Positions 50,629 to 60,126 of a stretch of 64,000 nt of DNA are shown here, in pieces. Origin of the DNA: SG-bin7 sp964498095 (lineage in GTDB: Bacteria > Bdellovibrionota > Bdellovibrionia > Bdellovibrionales > SG-bin7); assembly GCA_964498095.1 (NCBI GenBank), contig CAZCFY010000016.1, positions 1 to 64,000 of the forward strand, in the 5' to 3' direction. The first letter of the stretch is position 1. Each line of letters starts with the position of its first letter. A program made the position numbers and the translations under genes. The notes beneath the pieces were generated by a model. That model searched no databases. It had not been told where the DNA came from and saw only the letters and a list, made by a program, of their open reading frames with translations.

Positions 50629-53463
50629 ATGGCATGGCGTTTTAAAACTTTATTTTTGGCGGTTTCGTTTACTCTATCGGCGGTTGCGTTTACCTTAACG
50701 TCAGTTGCGCAACAAACTCCAGAAGACAGAAAAATCAAATTTTCGCGAGTGGCGGCGGTTAAAACCATCATCGTACCAGATGAAGAATTAAGACACATGG
50801 TGACCGCCGCGATTTCGACTTGGGAAGTTGACGGCGTACCAACACTAGATATCGAAAAAGACTGGGAACGCTATTCGTATGCCCACATCGACCCGTCAAA
50901 GTTTACCACTTATTCGGGCATCAAAGCCGTGGAATTTGAATTCAATACGATCAACGATTTTATCGACGGCAAAGGTATTTTTTCGCAATACAAAGACAAC
51001 AGCGCCAAAATAGTAATTGGAAATGTTTACGGATTTGAGCACGACCGTGCTACCGCAGTCATGGAAAAAGCGGCCAACTCGGGCCTCTTCGCGAGTATTA
51101 TTGCAACTGATGGCCCCGTGAGTGCTAATGAGAAAAATGCCGAGTTCGAAGGTGATAGTAAATACACCAACAAACTTAATCCCGAACTTCTTAGCGAAGA
51201 AGGTCAGGGGAAGCACATTCGCCACTTATTATCCAAAGGTTATAAATTTAGATCTCCCACTTTCAATGCTAAAAAACCCACGGAAGCCATAATTAAAAAG
51301 GGTGATTACTACATCACCATGAGCGCTCTCTATCGCAACATCACAATCGGTCCCATTCAACATTTAAAAGAAAAAATAATGGTTGTGCTTAAAGATCCTC
51401 GCAAGGGTTTAAAAGTCGATGCCGAGGGCAACATTGATGGCAGTAATTTGGAAGCGATTTTCGTTATTTCTGGAAATGCCAACGCCACCGAGCGCGAACA
51501 CAACAATCTTAGCCGCTTTTTTGATGGACGCGGAAAGGAAGGCGAAGGCCGTTTTGAGCTAGCAAAGTTTACCCTAGAACACACGCTAGCAATATTACGA
51601 GCCTTTGCCATCGAAGGTGCTTCGGCTCAAATTGATGATATCAATTTCGAAAAAGTTATCCGTATACAAGGACAAAGCGGCATTGAAATATTCGAGCGCG
51701 CCTACACGGATGGAAAATTTGAAATTAACGACCGTCTCGCCGTAATCCTTTCTACCGGGGGCCGCAGCAACGGCGAACGCAAAGAATCCCGCAGCCGCAA
51801 TAAATATCAAGATTTTGAGATTTTAAATGCCGCCGCCCAAGGTATAGTGACAGAAATCTATTTAAGCCACTTTGTACTGACGAACCGTGATTTTGTGGAT
51901 GCACTATTTGAAGCATGGAAGGTAGCTGATGCCAATGGCACTCCTTTTTTCATAAAAGGCGTACTTGACGGAAAATTCGTCGGCATGCGCAGTTACGGAC
52001 TTGCCGCCGGAATGAAGGGGATCACCTCAGAAAATCCCTTTGGCAAAGAAGTCAAAGCCATGGGCGAGAAATTTGCCAAATATGTGGATATCACTGTGAA
52101 TATCGAACGCAGACCCCACGCAAAAAACATTAATCCAGACGGTCCACCCAAGAACGACGTTTTACAACACGGTAAAATGACTCTTGTAGCAATGAAAGTA
52201 AAGATGAGCGATGGCACTGAGCGCATGTTCTATATCGTAGTCGACGGCAGTATGAACATGAGTGGTAATGAATCAAATCTTGAAGTTCAGGACATCAGCC
52301 TAATCTCAGAAAAATCTGAACTTTATAATTGGGCGAAAAATTCCACGATAGGTCTTACGAACCGCACTTTGGGTAAAACCAAAGATGGCCGCCCGCGTGG
52401 TTATAAAATCGAAGATTACCTGGGGATTTTAGCTCTTGCTAAACTTGTTGGTCTTGATGTTGAGCAAGTCGCTCTTGGCGATGTTAAAGATCTTACTATG
52501 CTTTTCGAAAAAGTCCCGCTTATCGATGAGTCGCGCCGCCAAAAGGCTTTAGATTTTATGAAAGCTAAGCTCTTGGCAATTAACCAAAGTGTTCCCTCAG
52601 AGCTAATAGAGAGCTTGCAGGTTTCTCCGGAAAAGTTAAAAATGAATCTCGAAAAGATCGCGGATTTCTTAAATTACTATTCGACTCTCGCGCGCGAAGA
52701 GCAAGGGCAAAACACTAAATTTTCAAAACAAGAACGTTTAGACATTATAATCAGTTTGACCGAGGACCCCATGTCGGCCAAGCGCGCTCTATCACGCATT
52801 TTTAAACGTAACTGGATTCCTTTTGATATTCTCGAACAACGCGCCTACGAAGCTTTTGAAGAGCTTCAAATGCAGAAGTTTTTCGAGAAGAAAGGGTTTG
52901 AGGGCGAAAAGGCTAAGTTCCCGGTTAATAAGAACCGAATTTTGCCGCTTTTAGCTAAAGAAGAAGTTCAGCCCGCTATCGATGCTCTTGAAAAAGGCCA
53001 AACCGCCGAAGCGTCAGCACGGCTACTTAGCGCTGTCGAAAAAGCAATGAAGCGTGAAAACAAAAAAGTAGAAATCACCGATGCTAATGATATCGAGGGC
53101 CGCCTAAAGAAAGTCATGAAACTATTTGAATGGATTAAAACAGTTCAACCCGTAAATGGCTCGACTTATGATCCAGCGCCAGAACTTATGCGTGAGCATT
53201 TGCTAAGTGAAAACTATGAACTTTTAGTGCTCAGAAGCGGTTATGAGCGTAATGCCGGGCAAATCATAAACTATATCATGGTACAAAAAGGTTATCGCTG
53301 GGCCGAACTACGCACCAAAGTGAATCAAGCCTTAAGCTCTCTTGGCTTAAAGCCACTAGAAGGCGAAGTCAAAGCCCCAGAAATAAAAACGGCCGAAGTT
53401 AAAGCTCCCCCGCAGACTCCGGTGCAGCAAAAAGCAGGTAAATTATGTCCAAGTTTATTCTAA
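50629..53463 (+). CDS. Exported phospholipase D-like protein with two HxK sites
   Basis: 944 aa from ATG 50629, which has GGAGG upstream; the ATG 12 bases earlier forms part of that site. A signal peptide ends at ...TSVAQQ. Numbered from the earlier ATG, two PLD-type half-sites are seen: His249-x-Lys251 followed by SGNANATEREHNNL (285-298), and His518-x-Lys520 followed by DGSMNMSGNESNLE (543-556). PLD enzymes pair two HKD half-sites to cut phosphodiesters in lipids or nucleic acids. The HxK(x)4D pattern is degenerate, so activity is uncertain. A helical C-terminal ~370 residues follow. Overlaps the HAD-like gene. Confidence 0.72.
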   Translation: MAWRFKTLFLAVSFTLSAVAFTLTSVAQQTPEDRKIKFSRVAAVKTIIVPDEELRHMVTAAISTWEVDGVPTLDIEKDWERYSYAHIDPSKFTTYSGIKAVEFEFNTINDFIDGKGIFSQYKDNSAKIVIGNVYGFEHDRATAVMEKAANSGLFASIIATDGPVSANEKNAEFEGDSKYTNKLNPELLSEEGQGKHIRHLLSKGYKFRSPTFNAKKPTEAIIKKGDYYITMSALYRNITIGPIQHLKEKIMVVLKDPRKGLKVDAEGNIDGSNLEAIFVISGNANATEREHNNLSRFFDGRGKEGEGRFELAKFTLEHTLAILRAFAIEGASAQIDDINFEKVIRIQGQSGIEIFERAYTDGKFEINDRLAVILSTGGRSNGERKESRSRNKYQDFEILNAAAQGIVTEIYLSHFVLTNRDFVDALFEAWKVADANGTPFFIKGVLDGKFVGMRSYGLAAGMKGITSENPFGKEVKAMGEKFAKYVDITVNIERRPHAKNINPDGPPKNDVLQHGKMTLVAMKVKMSDGTERMFYIVVDGSMNMSGNESNLEVQDISLISEKSELYNWAKNSTIGLTNRTLGKTKDGRPRGYKIEDYLGILALAKLVGLDVEQVALGDVKDLTMLFEKVPLIDESRRQKALDFMKAKLLAINQSVPSELIESLQVSPEKLKMNLEKIADFLNYYSTLAREEQGQNTKFSKQERLDIIISLTEDPMSAKRALSRIFKRNWIPFDILEQRAYEAFEELQMQKFFEKKGFEGEKAKFPVNKNRILPLLAKEEVQPAIDALEKGQTAEASARLLSAVEKAMKRENKKVEITDANDIEGRLKKVMKLFEWIKTVQPVNGSTYDPAPELMREHLLSENYELLVLRSGYERNAGQIINYIMVQKGYRWAELRTKVNQALSSLGLKPLEGEVKAPEIKTAEVKAPPQTPVQQKAGKLCPSLF

Positions 53464-54287
53464 GCTTATTTTTAGTACTATCAGCGACTGTCCAGGCGCA
53501 GGAAGTTACGATTTCCGCGCATGGGTTTGATTTTGACGACACGATTTTATTTACATCCAGCAAAATATTTATTTATCGCGAGGCCCAAGCTGGCGAGGAA
53601 ACCAATCCCGATTTTAAAACAATCAACGGTCGAAAAGTCATAGAGCTTGCTGTTTCTACGCGTGACTTTTCTGAGGTCGGCGAAGAAGTGGGGAAATCAG
53701 GTAATTACAAAAATTACTTTTTTATCGATAACGATACCGAGGGCTCCTTCCGTCACTTTCGCAGCCTTCCTGGCCGCAACTTAATCGAAGAGATTTTACA
53801 AGAGGAATTTACGCCGGGCCCGGCGCTTTCTGATTTTAACAGTCGGATGATGAGCCCCGAATTGCGAAGTTGGTCGTTTATTATAACGGCCCGAGGGCAG
53901 TCTCCCGTCGACTTTCATAAAGCACTTACAAATTTGAAATCCCGTGGCGTTGTAAAAGATGTCCCGCCGCTCGAAAATATTTATGCCGTAGGCACGCGCG
54001 AGTGGGCCGACAAGGGGATTGGCATTGAACAAGCAAAACTCATGGTAATGAGCCAGATTCTTGACCGCCTGCAAGAAATGGCAAAATCCAACCCAAAACT
54101 TAAGGCAAAATTCATATTTACAGATGATGACTACCAAAATATTCAACGCGCCGAAGAAGGTCTTAGAAAAAATCTCGCGCGCTGGCCAGATGTAGAAATC
54201 ATTATAGAATATGTTGGCACCCGCCGGGAAGGTGTGGCTCCCTATAAACTTAATTTAAAATGCAGTTCTTTGCTGCGCGCCCAGTAA
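53445..54287 (+). CDS. Exported HAD-like phosphatase
   Basis: 280 aa with a signal peptide (MSKFILSLFLVLSATVQAQ). The HAD nucleophile motif is Asp29-Phe-Asp31-Asp-Thr in GFDFDDTIL, motif II Thr is in SFIITARGQS near 145, and the Mg-binding acidic motif IV is FTDDDYQN near 225. HAD phosphatases hydrolyse phosphomonoesters; exported ones are class B acid phosphatase-like. It begins 19 bases inside the PLD-like gene, so the two are co-expressed: a diesterase and a monoesterase acting outside the cytoplasm on the same product would be a coherent pathway. Confidence 0.75.
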   Translation: MSKFILSLFLVLSATVQAQEVTISAHGFDFDDTILFTSSKIFIYREAQAGEETNPDFKTINGRKVIELAVSTRDFSEVGEEVGKSGNYKNYFFIDNDTEGSFRHFRSLPGRNLIEEILQEEFTPGPALSDFNSRMMSPELRSWSFIITARGQSPVDFHKALTNLKSRGVVKDVPPLENIYAVGTREWADKGIGIEQAKLMVMSQILDRLQEMAKSNPKLKAKFIFTDDDYQNIQRAEEGLRKNLARWPDVEIIIEYVGTRREGVAPYKLNLKCSSLLRAQ

Positions 54288-54308
54288 TATCATGTTAGGG
54301 TCGGCCCG

Positions 54309-54998
54309 ATGTCGACCCTAGTTGCTCTCCCTTTAAAAAAAGAAATGCAGTTTCTCCTGGAAGAACTAGAAAGCCTGGGCCATTCCAACGAAATTAAAAA
54401 CTTACCTCACCTTGGCATGCGCTGGCTCCCCACTCTTAATATTTTTGTCGCGGCGGCCGGTCACGGGAAAACCCAGTTTGCCATTCAAACGCAATATATT
54501 TTGCAAAACCAAAAAGGGATTAAACAAATTTTGGGAATTGGTAGCGCTGGCGCACTCACCGAAGAAACCGCAGTTGGTGATGTTGTCATTTCCCGTCAGA
54601 CGGTCGAACACGATTATACGGAAAAATTTTCTCCCGCGCCCTCCCCCCGCTTTGCCGGCGATCAGAAGCTTGTGGAAATCGCCGGAAGGATAAGGCCAAA
54701 AGGCTTTCGGGTTCATATCGGTAATATTGCCAGTGGCGACGAAGATGTTATAGATCAATTAAGAGCCGAGGAACTCTATCAACTCACCCAAGGTCTAGCT
54801 GTCGCGTGGGAAGGCGCTGGTTTGGCCCGCGCCGCTCAGTTTATGAAGACGCCTCACCTTGAAGTTAGGGCCATCACCGATTTTGCTAATAAAAATACGC
54901 CCGTCGACTTCCAAGCCAATCTAAAATTGGCGATGAAAAATTCAGCAGCCTTTCTGATTCATTTTCTTGACGAACTAAATGCCCCAGTCAACGATTAG
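54309..54998 (+). CDS. MTAN/purine nucleoside phosphorylase-family protein
   Basis: 229 aa. PNP/UDP phosphorylase-fold segments: GIGSAGALTEETAVGDVVIS near 77-96, HVGNIASGDEDV-like HIGNIASGDEDVID near 137-150, and AVAWEGAGLARAA near 166-178 in place of the usual EMEGAAIA; the catalytic Asp follows in AITDFAN near 195-201. Enzymes of this type remove the adenine from methylthioadenosine, S-adenosylhomocysteine or related nucleosides. The changed motif makes the substrate uncertain. It sits between the HAD-like and pst genes. Confidence 0.8.
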   Translation: MSTLVALPLKKEMQFLLEELESLGHSNEIKNLPHLGMRWLPTLNIFVAAAGHGKTQFAIQTQYILQNQKGIKQILGIGSAGALTEETAVGDVVISRQTVEHDYTEKFSPAPSPRFAGDQKLVEIAGRIRPKGFRVHIGNIASGDEDVIDQLRAEELYQLTQGLAVAWEGAGLARAAQFMKTPHLEVRAITDFANKNTPVDFQANLKLAMKNSAAFLIHFLDELNAPVND

Positions 54999-55035
54999 AT
55001 GAACGCCCGTTCAACTAATTTTAGGGGAGCACTTC

Positions 55036-55839
55036 GTGAAATTATTTTTTACTCTCTTGGTTACCGCGGCAATTTGCATTCCAGCTTATAGCGCCGAAAA
55101 CAAATTGGTGTTAACGGGATCAAGTACTATAGCGCCGCTCATGGCCGACATCGCCAAAGCCTTTGAAGCTAAAAACCCTGGGACGCGCGTTGACGTTCAA
55201 ACGGGGGGATCCTCCCGCGGCGTTACTGACGCGCGAGATGGTACCGCCGACATTGGCATGGTTTCCCGCGATCCTAACAAGGACGAAGTCGATTTAAAAA
55301 ACTTTTCCATTGCTAAAGACGGTGTGGCGGTAATTGTTCATAAGTCAAACCCGGTGACAACACTCACTAAACAACAAATTATTGATATTTACACCGGTAA
55401 AACGACCAACTGGAAAGATGTCGGTGGCAATGACTTCAAAATCACGGTCGTTAACAAAGCCGAGGGGCGCTCAACGTTGGAATTATTCTCACACTACTTA
55501 GGCCTCAAAAATACGGCCATAAAAGCCCAAATTATCATTGGCGACAACGAGCAAGGCGTTAAAACAGTTGCGGGGAACAAAAACGCAATCGGATATGTTT
55601 CCATTGGTACGGCTGAATACGATGCTGGTCACGGTGTTGCAATAAAAATGCTACCTTTGGAGGGTGTCGCCGCCTCCGTGGAAAACGTAAAAATAGGAAA
55701 ATTTCCCTTGGCGAGAAATTTAAACCTTGTCACGAAAACTGAGCCCCAAGGATTACAAAGAAAACTTATTGAGTTCGCACGGTCAAAAGAGGTTATAGAA
55801 ATTGTTAAGAAGCAATACTTTGTCCCTATCGCTAAGTGA
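55036..55839 (+). CDS. pstS: Phosphate ABC transporter, substrate-binding protein
   Basis: 267 aa from GTG 55036 after GGGGAG; signal peptide (VKLFFTLLVTAAICIPAYSA). Phosphate-binding features: TGSSTIAPLM near 27-36, GGSSRGVTDARDG near 57-69, IGMVSRDP, and VNKAEGRSTLELF near 140-152. It captures phosphate in the periplasm for PstCAB. First gene of the pst operon; no PhoU gene follows and I see no clear Pho box. Confidence 0.93.
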   Translation: MKLFFTLLVTAAICIPAYSAENKLVLTGSSTIAPLMADIAKAFEAKNPGTRVDVQTGGSSRGVTDARDGTADIGMVSRDPNKDEVDLKNFSIAKDGVAVIVHKSNPVTTLTKQQIIDIYTGKTTNWKDVGGNDFKITVVNKAEGRSTLELFSHYLGLKNTAIKAQIIIGDNEQGVKTVAGNKNAIGYVSIGTAEYDAGHGVAIKMLPLEGVAASVENVKIGKFPLARNLNLVTKTEPQGLQRKLIEFARSKEVIEIVKKQYFVPIAK

Positions 55840-56668
55840 GCTAGTCCTACTTTGGACGCTGCGGGCTTTTGCTTTAATATCAGGACTTATCACGCTCTTG
55901 ATATTTCTGTTTTTAATTTTAGAGTCAGCGCCAATAATTAAATCCATTGGCGTTGGACCTTTTTACAACGACCCTTCGTGGAATCCAGTTTCAAAACTGT
56001 ACAACATGACACCGATGTTATGGGGCTCGATCTTTGCAACAGTAGGCTGCTTGCTACTCGCCGGACCCTTGGGGGTTATTACGGCAATTTTTTGTCTGTA
56101 TTACGCGCCAAAGAGTTTAGCCTTAATGGTAAAAAAAATTATTGAAGTCGCCGCTGGAATTCCCTCTGTCGTCTATGGTTTTTGGGGACTCGTTGTTGTC
56201 GTACCACTGATCGGTGAATATCAGCCCCCGGGAGCCAGTTTATTGGCCGGGATTTTAATTCTCTCCCTTATGGTATTACCGACAATGTTTCTATCGGCCG
56301 AATCAGCACTGGCGAGTTTGCCAAAAAGCCTGCACCTCTCGTCAGAAGCGTTAGGAATTACGCGGTCGACAAAAGTATTCCGCGTCTTAATTCCGGCGGC
56401 AGGACCAAGTTTACTCACCGGTCTGATTTTACAAGCGGGGCGCGCGATTGGCGAAACCATGGCACTCTTAATGGTGTGCGGAAACGTAGTTCAAACTCCG
56501 AAAAGTATTTTTGAACCCATGCGTACGTTAACTACGAATATCGCTCTTGAGATGGCCTATGCCACCGGCAGCCATCGCTCGGCTCTCTTCGTAAGTGGGT
56601 TACTCCTGATGATTTTTATTGGCATATTAATTGGCGCTGCCAACGGACTGTCGCATGCAGAGAGATAG
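55802..56668 (+). CDS. pstC: Phosphate ABC transporter permease
   Basis: 288 aa with six hydrophobic spans and the BPD-permease EAA-type loop (SSEALGITRSTKVFRVLIPA near 180-199). A start at TTG 55802 overlaps pstS; a TTG 18 bases on is equally possible. It forms the membrane channel with PstA. N terminus is short relative to E. coli PstC. Confidence 0.9.
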   Translation: MLRSNTLSLSLSELVLLWTLRAFALISGLITLLIFLFLILESAPIIKSIGVGPFYNDPSWNPVSKLYNMTPMLWGSIFATVGCLLLAGPLGVITAIFCLYYAPKSLALMVKKIIEVAAGIPSVVYGFWGLVVVVPLIGEYQPPGASLLAGILILSLMVLPTMFLSAESALASLPKSLHLSSEALGITRSTKVFRVLIPAAGPSLLTGLILQAGRAIGETMALLMVCGNVVQTPKSIFEPMRTLTTNIALEMAYATGSHRSALFVSGLLLMIFIGILIGAANGLSHAER

Positions 56669-57488
56669 AGTTTTACAAGTTCTTATTTGGGTTTTTACCG
56701 GACTTGTTTTAGCTTCTTACTTTGCTTTGTTATATGAAGTTTCGCGACACGGTTTTCAGAATTTTGGAATCGATTATTTACTACAAAACCCCGCAGACTC
56801 TGGACGCCAAGGGGGAGTTTTTTCAATTTTAGTTTCTACTATTTTGATTTTATTTACGACTTTAGTAGTCGCCACACCCATTGGGCTTGCGACTGCCGTG
56901 CTACTTGCCGAATTTGCGCGGCACTCAAACCGCCTGGGGAAGGCCGTAAGTTTTAGTCTGGATGTTTTGGCGGCGGTGCCATCGATTGTATTTGGACTTT
57001 TTGGCAATGCTTTGTTTTGCAAAAAGTTAGGAATGGGATTTTCCATTCTGTCCGGCGGCATTACGCTAGCCTGCATGGCTCTCCCACTTTTGATCCGCAC
57101 GACCGAAATGAGCATACGCGCGGTGCCTCTCGAATATCGCCTGTCGGGTTCCGCCCTGGCGTTGTCGAAAATTTCCATACTGTGGCACTTAATTTTACCA
57201 GCCGCTACCCCTGGCCTAATTGCGGGACTTATTTTAGGAATTGGCCGGGCTTTGGCAGAGACCGCCGCTTTGATTTTTACCAGCGGCTACGTGGACCGCA
57301 TGCCGGAGAGCTTGTGGGATTCCGGCCGCGCCCTTTCTATTCATATTTTTGATTTGTCGATGAATGTTCCCGGGGGCGAAGCTAACGCCTACAAATCCGC
57401 GCTCTTACTAATTGTTCTTATTTTGGTTACTAATTCCATAGCAACGATCGTAACCAATCACTGGCTTAGAAAGAGAATCATGGCATGA
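56655..57488 (+). CDS. pstA: Phosphate ABC transporter permease
   Basis: 277 aa from ATG 56655, overlapping pstC by 14 bases; a longer in-frame start would reach deeper into pstC. Five to six membrane spans, the EAA-type loop SGSALALSKISILWHLILPA near 174-193 and the typical PstA GIGRALAETAALIFTSGY near 207-224. Second permease subunit of the phosphate importer. Confidence 0.9.
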   Translation: MQRDRVLQVLIWVFTGLVLASYFALLYEVSRHGFQNFGIDYLLQNPADSGRQGGVFSILVSTILILFTTLVVATPIGLATAVLLAEFARHSNRLGKAVSFSLDVLAAVPSIVFGLFGNALFCKKLGMGFSILSGGITLACMALPLLIRTTEMSIRAVPLEYRLSGSALALSKISILWHLILPAATPGLIAGLILGIGRALAETAALIFTSGYVDRMPESLWDSGRALSIHIFDLSMNVPGGEANAYKSALLLIVLILVTNSIATIVTNHWLRKRIMA

Positions 57489-58258
57489 TCACAGAGGCCA
57501 TATTACAGACTAAAGAGTTAAAAATTTCTTACGGTCAAAAAACTGTATTAGAAGAAATTAGCGTAAAGATTCCCGCGAAAAAAATTACCGCTTTCGTCGG
57601 GCCTTCCGGGTGCGGGAAGACAAGTTTCTTATTGAGCCTAAACCGCCTTATAGAGTTAGTCCCCAGCGCACAGGTTTCCGGCGGAATTTTTTTAGAGCTT
57701 GAAAACTTGCTCGACAAAAAAGTAAATTTAATAAATTTGCGCCGAAATGTCGGCATGATTTTTCAAAAACCCAACCCCTTCCCTTTTTCTATTCGCAAAA
57801 ATATTGAACTCCCCTTGAAAGAGCATGGCATAAAGTCAGCTTTAGATCGTGAGTGCATAGTGCACGAAGTTTTAAAGGCTGTAGGATTGTGGAACGAAGT
57901 AAAGGACCGCTTAGAGTCTTCGGCTCTTAATCTTTCTGGCGGTCAACAGCAGCGTCTTTGCATCGCGCGCGCCATTGCATTAAAACCAAAAATTCTCCTA
58001 ATGGATGAGCCGTGTAGCGCTTTAGATCCGATTTCTAGTGGCGTCGTCGAAGATTTAATTAAAAGTTTGCGGGCAAAATATACCGTCGCCATTGTTACGC
58101 ATAACTTGGCCCAGGCAAAACGGCTCGCCGATTACACCGCCATGTTCTGGGTTAATAATGGGGTTGGAAAACTCATCGAATTTGGCCCGACAAAAGATAT
58201 TTTTGAAAATCCTAAAAGCGAAATAACTGCGGCCTATATTGCGGGATTACGGGGCTAA
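57485..58258 (+). CDS. pstB: Phosphate ABC transporter ATPase
   Basis: 257 aa, overlapping pstA by an ATGA. Walker A GPSGCGKTS near 38-46, a Q-loop near 95 (MIFQKPNPFP), signature LSGGQQQRLCIARAIALKP near 150-168, Walker B ILLMDEP, and a switch His in AIVTHNLAQA. The KPNPFP Q-loop is characteristic of PstB. Its end overlaps the convergent small gene by 12 bases. Confidence 0.95.
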   Translation: MITEAILQTKELKISYGQKTVLEEISVKIPAKKITAFVGPSGCGKTSFLLSLNRLIELVPSAQVSGGIFLELENLLDKKVNLINLRRNVGMIFQKPNPFPFSIRKNIELPLKEHGIKSALDRECIVHEVLKAVGLWNEVKDRLESSALNLSGGQQQRLCIARAIALKPKILLMDEPCSALDPISSGVVEDLIKSLRAKYTVAIVTHNLAQAKRLADYTAMFWVNNGVGKLIEFGPTKDIFENPKSEITAAYIAGLRG

Positions 58259-58579
58259 ATCTACACAATGAACAAGATTCTCGGCGCCTTTGCATGGACT
58301 CAATTTAGCCTCAGCAAAGCCGCTACAAAGTTTCTTGTCGTCATCTGGGGTTGTTCGCACAATTCCAATGCGGCAACTGTCGCCGGCGGCGGCGTCCTCG
58401 AAGCAATTTACACACGCCTTCCACAACGCTGACTTGCCGGCGGCATTGCATGTTTTGTTCAGGTCGTTATCGTGATCCGCGTAAACTTCATAATCTTCGG
58501 CGGAATAAGAAACCTGTTTGCATTCACTGCCAAAGGTCCAGGAAGAGTAGATTGTGATAATTAAAAAAATTGCTTTCAT
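58247..58579 (-). CDS. Small exported Cys-rich protein
   Basis: 110 aa, signal peptide MKAIFLIITIYSSWTFGS. The mature ~92 aa hold eight cysteines (CKQV, KTCNAA, KACVNCFED, DSCRIG, KLCSG, SPCKG, VHCVD), so up to four disulfide bonds. Cysteine spacing gives no CxxCH haem site. No family recognised. Convergent overlap with pstB. Confidence 0.6.
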   Translation of the reverse strand: MKAIFLIITIYSSWTFGSECKQVSYSAEDYEVYADHDNDLNKTCNAAGKSALWKACVNCFEDAAAGDSCRIGIVRTTPDDDKKLCSGFAEAKLSPCKGAENLVHCVDLAP

Positions 58580-58696
58580 TCCCCTATTGTATCGCTGAAT
58601 ACAATAATAGCAATTTAGCCGCGACCTAAGTCGGTTGACAGCGAGTTATGATGCGCCCAGCATAAAGTAAGGGAATACAACTTAGGAGGATTCATT

Positions 58697-59239
58697 ATGA
58701 AATTCTTAACACGGTTTTTATTTTTTTCGATTTTTTCAACATCCATGGCCAATGCCGCTGGTGGCGGAACAGGCTGGGTATTCAATCCCGCTCTTTTTTA
58801 CCAGAGTCTTTCGATAACTAGCGGCGGGTCCACGGCGAGTTCGTCAAGCACACTCATTGATGCACGCTTAGGTTATGTCATGAGTTCAAATATTTATTTG
58901 GGGGGCTATTACAATACGACTTCCGATAGCAGCGCTTCTAGCTCACTTACCGATACCGCGATGGGTGTTGACCTCGGTTACTACTCGGGAGCATTTAGCG
59001 CGATACTTACTTATATTCTTGGTGCCGATGACCAAACTTCATCAACAGACACTCGTAAAGGTAAGGGTTTCGCTTTAACTTTGGGTTATGCGTTTAGCGC
59101 CGGTGGTTGGGGCTTCGGACCGCAACTTATGTACGACTCAATAACTTGGGATAAATTAGTTAGCTCAGGTACGGAAAGCACAATCGACATCAAAACCTCG
59201 ACAATCTTACCGCGCTTTGCCTTCTGGTTTCATTTTTAA
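58697..59239 (+). CDS. Small outer-membrane beta-barrel protein
   Basis: 180 aa after a strong AGGAGG. Signal peptide (cleavage after ANA), then alternating hydrophobic strands (IDARLGYVMSSNIYLGGYYN, LGYYSGAFSAILTYILG, KGFALTLGYAFSAGGWGFG) and a terminal Phe in AFWFHF, the outer-membrane barrel signal. Predicted eight strands, as in OmpA/OmpX-type or OMP_b-brl families. Ends six bases from the convergent terC-like gene. Confidence 0.75.
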   Translation: MKFLTRFLFFSIFSTSMANAAGGGTGWVFNPALFYQSLSITSGGSTASSSSTLIDARLGYVMSSNIYLGGYYNTTSDSSASSSLTDTAMGVDLGYYSGAFSAILTYILGADDQTSSTDTRKGKGFALTLGYAFSAGGWGFGPQLMYDSITWDKLVSSGTESTIDIKTSTILPRFAFWFHF

Positions 59240-59245
59240 TCAGAT

Positions 59246-59971
59246 TTATTTTTTGCCTTGGTGGCGGGTAATACCGCCACTTCTCTTAGTCCGATAGCGA
59301 ATGTTAAGTAATTCGACCGCCAGCGAAAAGAACATCGCAAAATAAACATAGCCTTTACCTACATGGCCACCCATACCTTCGACGACTAACATAAAACCAA
59401 TCAGCAGTAAAAATGACAGAGCTAAAATTTTAACCGTCGGATGCCTATCCACAAATCCACTAATTGAATTGGCGGAGAATAGCATAACGATCATCGAAAT
59501 AACCATAGCTGCCACCATAATCGAAATCTGATCAACCATCCCGACAGCCGTGATTACGGAATCCAAAGAAAAAACGATATCCAACAAAAGTATCTGTACT
59601 AATACCCACTTTGAGGAATGCGAGGACTCAGCAATTTGCTCCGGTAAATCTTCGACAGATTCCACCTTATGATGAATTTCGGACGTGGATTTTCCGATTA
59701 AAAATAATCCTCCGACCAGTAAAATCAAATCACGACCGCTAAATGTCTTGCCAAAAACTTCAAATAACGGATTTTTTAAACTCATAATCCAGGAAATCGA
59801 AAATAAGAGTAAAATTCTAATTACTAATGCTAATGAAATTCCCAAGGATCGCGTCTTAGCCTGCTTTTCAACGGGTACGCGGCCGACAAGAATCGCAATG
59901 AAAATAATATTATCAATGCCAAGGACAATTTCCATGGCAGTCAGCGTAATAAGAGCGGTAAAGGTTTCCAT
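59246..59971 (-). CDS. TerC-family integral membrane protein
   Basis: 241 aa with about seven spans. The TerC family's acidic membrane motifs are EIVLGIDNIIFIAIL near 14-28 and LLLDIVFSLDSVITAVGM near 128-145. TerC relatives are linked to Mn2+ or other metal export and tellurite resistance. No TerABDEF genes are nearby, so this is the widespread housekeeping type (YgdQ/YoaE-like). Confidence 0.9.
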   Translation of the reverse strand: METFTALITLTAMEIVLGIDNIIFIAILVGRVPVEKQAKTRSLGISLALVIRILLLFSISWIMSLKNPLFEVFGKTFSGRDLILLVGGLFLIGKSTSEIHHKVESVEDLPEQIAESSHSSKWVLVQILLLDIVFSLDSVITAVGMVDQISIMVAAMVISMIVMLFSANSISGFVDRHPTVKILALSFLLLIGFMLVVEGMGGHVGKGYVYFAMFFSLAVELLNIRYRTKRSGGITRHQGKK

Positions 59972-60126
59972 TTTGAAATAAAACCTCAGCTCCCCAGCAA
60001 TGTCAATTTTCTCTAGGTAACGTCTAATTTATGGCCAAGTTTTAATCGCCGTTTCGCACTTGAGAATTTAACCGGGCACCTGCATTGCAACACTCTAATG
60101 GTAATAATGCTCTTTTTGGGGGACCA

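Noticed and set aside
58635..58666. Consensus sigma-70 promoter (TTGACA with CATAAA) before the barrel gene
   Set aside because: The -35 match is good, but the best -10 is 20 bp away and weak, so it was not called.
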